Source of the DNA: an uncultured Bacteroidota bacterium
GTDB lineage: Bacteria > Bacteroidota > Bacteroidia > Chitinophagales > Saprospiraceae
Length of the DNA: 64,000 nucleotides
Reading direction: 5' to 3'
NCBI GenBank assembly: GCA_937872515.1
Contig: CALMSX010000047.1
Location: forward strand, 1 to 64,000
The notes below the pieces were generated by a model. The model made no database searches. It was not told the origin of the DNA and saw only the letters and a program-made list of their open reading frames with translations. Below are positions 61,028 through 64,000 of this stretch, in pieces (positions within the stretch are counted from its first letter, which is position 1; the number at the start of each line of letters is the position of its first letter). A program made the translations under genes and the position numbers.

Positions 61028-63163
61028 ATGGGTTTTGACACAAAAGATATACGGAATGTCGTCTTGATGGGGCATTCCGGATGCGGGAAAACAAGTTTTG
61101 CTGAAACTATGCTCTTTGAGTCCGGTGCTATTAGCAGGATGGGGAGTATTGCAGAGGGGACATCCACTTCTGATTTCAGTACGCTAGAAAAAGAGAGAGG
61201 TACCTCCATTTTCAGCACACTTATGCATGTTAAGTGGAAAAATTCAAAGATCAACATCATTGATACACCGGGATACGATGACTTTGTAGGTGATGTAATT
61301 TCCGCCATGAAGGTGGCTGATACTGGTGTAATCATCATCAATGCCGCCCATGGGGTAGAAGTAGGTACAGAATTGATATGGGAATACATGCAGGCCTTTA
61401 AAACACCGGGCATGATCGTAATGAATCAACTGGACCATGAAAAAGCAGATTTCGACAAGACCCTCGAACAAGCGCAAGCGAGATTTGGCCACAAAATTAT
61501 GGCCTTTCAATATCCAATCAACCAGGGAACCGGTTTCAACAGCATCATTGATGCATTGAGAATGGTGATGTATGAGTTTCCTGCCACAGGGGGTAAGCCG
61601 GTAAAAAAAGAAATTCCTGCCTCAGAAATGGACAAGGCTATGGCCCTGCACAACGCTTTGGTGGAGGCCGCGGCTGAAAATGAAGAAGGGCTGATGGAAA
61701 AGTTTTTTGAATCTGGTACTTTAACAGAAGATGAATTATCAAAAGGATTGACCATTGCGTTAGCCAACCAACAAATCTTTCCGGTATTTTGCTGCTCTTC
61801 AACCAAAAACATGGGAAGTGGTCGCATCATGGGCTTCATCAATGATATCTGTCCTTCACCAGCCGACAGGCCAGCCGCCGAACTAGAAGGAGGTGGAAGC
61901 CTGGCTTGCGACAGTAAAAATTCACAAACCACTGCCTTTATCTACAAAACCATGTCAGAACCTCAGGTAGGCATGGTATCTTATTTTAAAGTCTATGCAG
62001 GCACCGTTAAACCAGGAGATGAGTTGTACAACATGGATCACCAGGTTGCTGAAAGAGTCAACCAGCTCTTTGTAGCTGAGGGTAAAAACAGGGTGTCGGT
62101 CGATGAATTGAGAGCCGGTGACATAGGGGTTACCGTAAAGTTGAAAGACTCTCACACCAACGATACACTGGCAACAAAGGGGACCACCAAAAAAATTGAG
62201 AAAATTCATTTTCCAGAACCCAGAATTACAGCTGCTGTGGTACCACCCAGCAAGTCGGATATGGAAAAACTGATGAAGGCCCTACACCAGATTCAGGAAG
62301 AAGACCCCACTTTGCTGGTTGAACAAAATGCTCAATTGAAACAAACCATCATCCACGGTCAGGGTCAGCTCCATTTAGACATCATCAAATACAGGATTGA
62401 AAAGCTGAATGGCTTGGTGATGGAATTTGAAAAGCCAAGGATTCCTTATCGCGAAACCATTACCAAAAAAGCCGATGAGATGTACCGCCATAAAAAGCAA
62501 AGTGGTGGAGCCGGTCAGTTTGCAGAAGTACATATGCGAATTGAGCCTTACTTTGAAGGTATGGGAGACCCAGAAGGACTTACCGTACGAAGCAGGGAAT
62601 ATGAAGATCTCGACTGGGGTGGTAAACTGGCCTTTTACTGGTGCATTGTTGGTGGCTCAATAGATGCCAAATACATCAACGCCATTAAAAAAGGAATCAT
62701 GCAAAAAATGACAGAAGGTCCGCTGACTGGTTCTTGTTGTCAAAATATCAGAGTGAGTATTTTTGATGGAAAAATGCACTCGGTTGACTCCAATGATATG
62801 GCCTTTATGTTGGCTTCCACCAATGCATTCAAAACTGCTTTTAGAAATGCGGCTCCACAATTGCTGGAACCCATTTATGAATTGACCGTTTTATGTGCTG
62901 ACACCGTTATGGGTGATGTGATGGGCGATCTTCAAACCAGGAGGGCGATGATTGTAGGTATGGACAGCGATGGCCACTACCAGAAAATCATAGCCAAGGT
63001 ACCATTGGCAGAATTGTATCAATACTCTTCCACCTTGCGTTCCCTTACCCAGGGAAAGGCCAAGTTTACCCAGAAGTTCATTGAATACATGCCTGTGACA
63101 CCTGATATTCAGGCCAAATTAATTGAGCACCACAAAGAAGAATTGGAAGAAAGTCATTCCTAA
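61028..63163 (+). CDS. EF-G paralogue (EF-G2-like translational GTPase)
   Basis: This 711-residue GTPase has the five-domain layout of elongation factor G. The P-loop is GHSGCGKT (residues 15-22), the switch-1 region reads EKERGTSI, and the later PRIPYRETITKKADEMYRHKKQSGGAGQFAEVHMRIEP stretch (residues about 474-510) marks domains III-IV. Two motifs differ from canonical EF-G: G3 is DTPGYDDF with Tyr83 in place of the catalytic His, and G4 is NQLD with Gln134 in place of Lys. These features place it in the EF-G2-type subfamily rather than the main EF-G. It may act in ribosome recycling, a special translation step or ribosome rescue; this is not known. It is transcribed alone. Confidence 0.88.
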   Translation: MGFDTKDIRNVVLMGHSGCGKTSFAETMLFESGAISRMGSIAEGTSTSDFSTLEKERGTSIFSTLMHVKWKNSKINIIDTPGYDDFVGDVISAMKVADTGVIIINAAHGVEVGTELIWEYMQAFKTPGMIVMNQLDHEKADFDKTLEQAQARFGHKIMAFQYPINQGTGFNSIIDALRMVMYEFPATGGKPVKKEIPASEMDKAMALHNALVEAAAENEEGLMEKFFESGTLTEDELSKGLTIALANQQIFPVFCCSSTKNMGSGRIMGFINDICPSPADRPAAELEGGGSLACDSKNSQTTAFIYKTMSEPQVGMVSYFKVYAGTVKPGDELYNMDHQVAERVNQLFVAEGKNRVSVDELRAGDIGVTVKLKDSHTNDTLATKGTTKKIEKIHFPEPRITAAVVPPSKSDMEKLMKALHQIQEEDPTLLVEQNAQLKQTIIHGQGQLHLDIIKYRIEKLNGLVMEFEKPRIPYRETITKKADEMYRHKKQSGGAGQFAEVHMRIEPYFEGMGDPEGLTVRSREYEDLDWGGKLAFYWCIVGGSIDAKYINAIKKGIMQKMTEGPLTGSCCQNIRVSIFDGKMHSVDSNDMAFMLASTNAFKTAFRNAAPQLLEPIYELTVLCADTVMGDVMGDLQTRRAMIVGMDSDGHYQKIIAKVPLAELYQYSSTLRSLTQGKAKFTQKFIEYMPVTPDIQAKLIEHHKEELEESHS

Positions 63164-63185
63164 AAAATCAATTTGGATAATCAGT

Positions 63186-63224
63186 CCCGGTTTGGTATTT
63201 ATGCTGAACCGGGTCTTTTTTTTT
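63186..63224 (+). terminator. Terminator after the EF-G-like gene
   Basis: CCCGGTT (63186-63192) pairs with AACCGGG (63207-63213) around a 14-base loop and is followed by TC and a run of nine T. It lies 23 bases past the stop codon. Confidence 0.85.
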
Positions 63225-63235
63225 ACCCCTGTTTG

Positions 63236-64000
63236 TTATGGATACAATAAAAATGGTTGAATGGTGGCTCCCCATTCGGTAGCAACGTCTATCGAAGGGG
63301 TGAGTTCTTGCTGAAACATTTCATAAACATGGGGAATGCCCATCAACCGGTCGAGGTGTTGCCCCCCTTCAGGATTAACCATTGTTCGATAGGCTCTTTG
63401 GCCAAGCTGTTTGCCATGGGTCTTGTGCAAAGTTTGGATGATGGCTACACCCAAGCTTACTGCATCCCTGACCTCCGGTGAATGCAGCAAAATTTCAATA
63501 CCATGACAAAGCTCATTTTTATACAATGAATCTTTGGGAACATAGGCAATAGCCTTCAGGGATAGGTAAGGAAATGCATCTTGTGGAAATGATTGTATAA
63601 ATAAGGCTGTATTCAACCAGGGAGCACCAAAACATTCAAACGGAGTGGAAGTGCCTCTTCCTTCATTGAGATTTAGGCCTTCAAGCAAACAGGTGCCGGG
63701 ATATAGTACCAGGCCCTGCCACCTGAAAAGTGCAGGGGAGGTAGGTTGAAATGGGTAATGCATGCCGGCTCTCAAATGCCGTAAATATCCCTTCATTTTA
63801 ATAATGGTAAGGTCGAGATCAGGCATTTTCAGGGCACGAAAATAAGAGGCCAATTCTCCCAGGGTACAGCTGTGTTTGAGCGGAATATTCCATCTGCCAA
63901 GGAAGGACCCACAATTTTGCTCATCCAGAAATGGCCCTTCACTATCACCAATTATTGCTGAAAGAGGGTTGGGCCTATCCATAATCATCAATGGAATTGA
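63236..64000 (-). CDS. NamZ/DUF1343-family exo-N-acetylmuramidase, 5' end beyond the window
   Basis: This reading frame runs off the end of the window, so only the C-terminal 254 or so residues are seen. The match to DUF1343 (NamZ) is good: IMDRPNPLSAIIGDSEGPFLDEQNCGSF (residues near the window edge), the LGELASYFRAL part, LFRWQGLVLYPGTCLLEGLNLNEGRGTSTPFECFGAPWL (the family core), and a final ATEWGATIQPFL. NamZ removes terminal N-acetylmuramic acid from peptidoglycan fragments; the enzyme usually has about 360-420 residues. It belongs to cell-wall recycling or uptake. The ATG codons near 63979-63988 are internal, since the frame stays open upstream of them. Confidence 0.88.
   Translation of the reverse strand, partial: SIPLMIMDRPNPLSAIIGDSEGPFLDEQNCGSFLGRWNIPLKHSCTLGELASYFRALKMPDLDLTIIKMKGYLRHLRAGMHYPFQPTSPALFRWQGLVLYPGTCLLEGLNLNEGRGTSTPFECFGAPWLNTALFIQSFPQDAFPYLSLKAIAYVPKDSLYKNELCHGIEILLHSPEVRDAVSLGVAIIQTLHKTHGKQLGQRAYRTMVNPEGGQHLDRLMGIPHVYEMFQQELTPSIDVATEWGATIQPFLLYP

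Overview
The window is a chromosomal segment of a Bacteroidota bacterium, most likely a Saprospiraceae or Chitinophagales-type marine or wastewater lineage. The phylum rests on several sequence signs: type IX secretion (T9SS) cargo with both type A and type B (gliding-motility-type) C-terminal sorting domains, a PorP/SprF-family outer-membrane protein, promoters of the Bacteroidota -33/-7 type (TTG, then TAnnTTTG), moderate-to-low GC with AT-rich intergenic spacers, and housekeeping genes in Bacteroidota arrangements (atpD-atpC apart from the other ATP synthase genes; a cluster of SurA/PpiD-like foldases). The class is an inference. I see no tRNA, rRNA, CRISPR array, insertion sequence, integrase or phage gene.

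Layout. 0-7.3 kb: one-cysteine peroxiredoxin, DMT transporter, DUF2207 membrane protein, a coupled pair (CPYC thioredoxin-like T9SS cargo plus a double-OmpA protein), and cysS. 7.4-21.9 kb is the surface-protein region: a TIG/matrixin-type metalloprotease, a cysteine-rich dockerin-like T9SS-A protein, and a 3367-residue T9SS-B giant with 17 HYR-like repeats and a second family of six repeats. 22-27.4 kb: SPFH membrane protein with a ribbon-helix-helix partner, the yicC-gmk-apaG-M15 peptidase run, and a Crp/Fnr regulator. 27.6-35.5 kb: PorP/SprF, MurA (with Asp in place of the catalytic Cys), an M16 peptidase, a small beta-barrel candidate, then GH3-family protein, a small unknown and RecO. 35.5-45.8 kb: an envelope-folding block of PpiD-like, tandem-parvulin, parvulin-dead lipoprotein and SurA-like proteins, ending in an S41 (CtpA-like) protease. 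45.8-64 kb: esterase/MBL hydrolase/RNase HII, an ECF sigma factor, atpDC, a polysaccharide flippase, feoAB, a TPR protein, a VOC protein, a sugar dehydrogenase, a DUF2279 protein, a di-heme cytochrome c peroxidase, an EF-G paralogue and a partial NamZ/DUF1343 muramidase.

How the genes fit together. Much of the window serves the envelope: large adhesive cargo made for T9SS, an OM translocon-associated protein (PorP/SprF), periplasmic chaperones that would escort such cargo and beta-barrels, peptidoglycan synthesis and turnover enzymes (MurA, M15, NamZ, OmpA domains) and an O-antigen-type flippase. The rest is ordinary housekeeping. I found no clear previously undescribed defence or mobile system. 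The points most worth a second look are the giant repeat protein, the SPFH/ribbon-helix-helix pair with a palindrome at its promoter, the MurA Cys-to-Asp change, the parvulin-dead lipoprotein inside the foldase cluster, and a palindrome on the feoAB transcription start.
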